Shown: positions 62,702-64,000 of the stretch, in pieces
Layout of the letters: every line of letters begins with the position of its first letter
How positions within the stretch are numbered: the first letter of the stretch is position 1
Origin: Alteraurantiacibacter aquimixticola
GTDB lineage: Bacteria; Pseudomonadota; Alphaproteobacteria; Sphingomonadales; Sphingomonadaceae
Reading direction: 5' to 3'
Assembly (NCBI RefSeq): GCF_004965515.1
Contig: NZ_SSHH01000002.1
Coordinates: 18,839 to 82,838, forward strand
Length of the DNA: 64,000 nucleotides
The notes under the pieces: generated by a model
Told to the model about the DNA's origin: nothing
Database searches by the model: none
The model's input: only the letters and a program-made list of their open reading frames with translations
Made by a program: the position numbers and the translations under genes

Positions 62702-64000
62702 ATGGCAACCCGCCTGACGCCACTGGTCCCGCTGGGGGAGGAGACCGGCGATGCTGCAATGCGGCATACGCCTTGGCGAAACCGCGCCTCTTTGTCCAGC
62801 GCGGCAAGTGCGGCGGAGAATTTTCTCGAGAGTGCCGGCTTCGACCGCGGGCCCTGGCTGGTGGTGGCCTTGATCGCCGGCATCGCCGCCTGGTTCGTGC
62901 TGCCATCGCCGACCGAATGGGTCATCGCGATGGCGCTTGCGGGATTCGCCGCGCTGGGCGCGCTTGCCGCATGGCGCATGCGGGACGACCGCCACCGGCT
63001 GATGATGGCCGTGATGTCCCTCGCGCTCGTGTTTGCCCTGGGCGTGGGACTGATCTGGGCCCGTTCCGAGCTGGTCGGCCAACCTGCCGTTGATCGCGCC
63101 TTGTCGGGAACTTTCGATGGGCGAATCCTCGAACGGATAGAGCAACCCGCGCAAGACCGGACACGCCTGGTGGTAGCGATGCGCCATCCGGGGTCGGGCG
63201 AGGCGATCAAGGTGCGCCTCAACCTGCCGCTGGAGGAGGACAGCGAGGCCTTCGTCGAAGGCGCGATCCTGCGATACCAGGCGCGGCTGATGCCGCCCGC
63301 ACCTCCGATGCTGCCAGGCGGATACAATTTCGCCCGCACCGCATGGTTCGCCGGCTACGCGGCAACAGGCACAGTGCAGGGCTCCCCGGAGCTGGTCGAA
63401 GTCGCGCAAGGCGAGGGCAGCTGGCTTGCGGAAGTTCAGCGCGAGCTTTCGGCCCACGTCCGCAGCCAGCTGGGCGGGGGAGCGGGGGCCATCGCGGCGG
63501 CTTTCGCCAGCGGAGACCGCGGCGCAATCGGTCCGGCCGACGAGGATGCGATGCGCGATGCGGGCCTGACGCACCTTCTCTCGATCAGCGGTTTGCATGT
63601 GAGCGCGGTGATCGCGGGCACCTGGTTCGTGGCCATCAGGCTCCTTGCGCTGTGGCCTTGGCTGACACTGCGTGTGCGCCTGCCCGTCCTTGCGGCGGCG
63701 ACGGCGGCGCTGGCGGGCGTCGGTTATACGCTGCTCACGGGCGCGGAAGTGCCGACCGTGCGCAGCTGTGCCGCCGCCATGCTGGTGCTCGGCGCGCTGG
63801 CGTTGGGACGGGATCCGCTATCCTTGCGCATGGTGGCGGTGGCGGCGGTCTTCGTCCTGTTGCTGTGGCCCGAATCGCTGGTCGGTCCGAGCTTCCAGAT
63901 GAGCTTCAGCGCGGTCGTCGCGATCATTGCCTTGCATGGTGCGGCACCGGTGCAGCGTTTCCTGGCCCCGCGCGAGGAGAGCTGGGCCCGGCGCATGGGC
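62702..64000 (+). CDS. comEC: ComEC/Rec2-family DNA uptake channel (5' part)
   Basis: The frame runs open from ATG 62702 to the end of the window (433 codons, no stop reached). It has N-terminal membrane helices, a DUF4131-like soluble part with an RPA/OB-like fold, then the competence domain: AMRDAGLTHLLSISGLHVSAV (His299), EVPTVRSCAAAML, and GPSFQMSFSAVVAI. ComEC forms the inner-membrane channel for transforming DNA. ATG 62759 is an alternative start; no good ribosome site precedes 62702. The C-terminal beta-lactamase-like domain lies beyond the window. Confidence 0.9.
   Translation, partial: MATRLTPLVPLGEETGDAAMRHTPWRNRASLSSAASAAENFLESAGFDRGPWLVVALIAGIAAWFVLPSPTEWVIAMALAGFAALGALAAWRMRDDRHRLMMAVMSLALVFALGVGLIWARSELVGQPAVDRALSGTFDGRILERIEQPAQDRTRLVVAMRHPGSGEAIKVRLNLPLEEDSEAFVEGAILRYQARLMPPAPPMLPGGYNFARTAWFAGYAATGTVQGSPELVEVAQGEGSWLAEVQRELSAHVRSQLGGGAGAIAAAFASGDRGAIGPADEDAMRDAGLTHLLSISGLHVSAVIAGTWFVAIRLLALWPWLTLRVRLPVLAAATAALAGVGYTLLTGAEVPTVRSCAAAMLVLGALALGRDPLSLRMVAVAAVFVLLLWPESLVGPSFQMSFSAVVAIIALHGAAPVQRFLAPREESWARRMG

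Noticed and set aside
61894..63093. 399-codon frame covering the 5' half of gltX and entering comEC
   Set aside because: Antisense to gltX and out of frame with comEC; the real comEC frame starts at 62702.
1..64000. tRNA, rRNA and mobile element genes
   Set aside because: I looked through the gaps between genes for T-loop-like GGTTCGA motifs with acceptor stems, transposase motifs and terminal inverted repeats and saw none.

Overview
The window is GC-rich, densely coded DNA from an alphaproteobacterium, most probably Sphingomonadales of the Erythrobacteraceae type. The signs are a complete XrtA/PEP-CTERM exopolysaccharide locus, an RNase E with an acidic insertion inside its S1 domain, the order nuoA-N followed by birA, coaX, rnj and a DUF1467 gene, many GTG/TTG starts and many ATGA stop/start overlaps. 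This placement is by family recognition and no database search was run. No tRNA, rRNA, CRISPR array, insertion sequence or prophage is visible.

Layout. (1) 1-13079, plus strand: exosortase A locus. It holds the end of a PLP-dependent decarboxylase, an outer-membrane polysaccharide export lipoprotein, a Wzz-like chain-length protein, a CpsD-like tyrosine kinase, a beta-barrel protein, a GspA/ExeA-like ATPase, a polysaccharide deacetylase, a FemAB-like acyltransferase, a glycosyltransferase, exosortase A fused to EpsI, and an asparagine-synthase-like amidotransferase. (2) 13076-16674: zapE and sdhB on minus, then an SDR and a methyltransferase on plus. (3) 16697-27767: a bidirectional terminator, rne on minus, then a plus-strand run of cell-wall amidase, PBP1A, RF2, a lipoprotein with a methyltransferase domain, a nitronate-monooxygenase-like flavoprotein and an alpha/beta hydrolase. 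(4) 27951-32118: ammonium transporter, an SH3-domain secreted protein, two related small lipoproteins and a thiolase. (5) 32377-53243: the complex I operon nuoA-N with five extra genes inserted between subunits, then birA, coaX, rnj and DUF1467. (6) 53240-59850: a large membrane-anchored coiled-coil protein resembling the polarity factor TipN, then four plus-strand genes that include an HPt-like protein without its phospho-histidine and a histidine-kinase-like protein whose H-box histidine is also missing. (7) 59906-64000: gltA and gltX on minus and the first part of comEC on plus.

How they work together. Region 1 makes, modifies and exports an exopolysaccharide and carries the sorting transpeptidase, although no PEP-CTERM substrate is encoded here. 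Region 5 builds the proton-pumping NADH dehydrogenase, and its inserted genes are translationally coupled to the subunits and mostly encode secreted or membrane proteins of unknown role. The least explained part is 53240-59850: a polarity-type scaffold facing a small cluster of degenerate phosphorelay components and two unrecognised proteins. It is the best candidate here for an undescribed signalling system.
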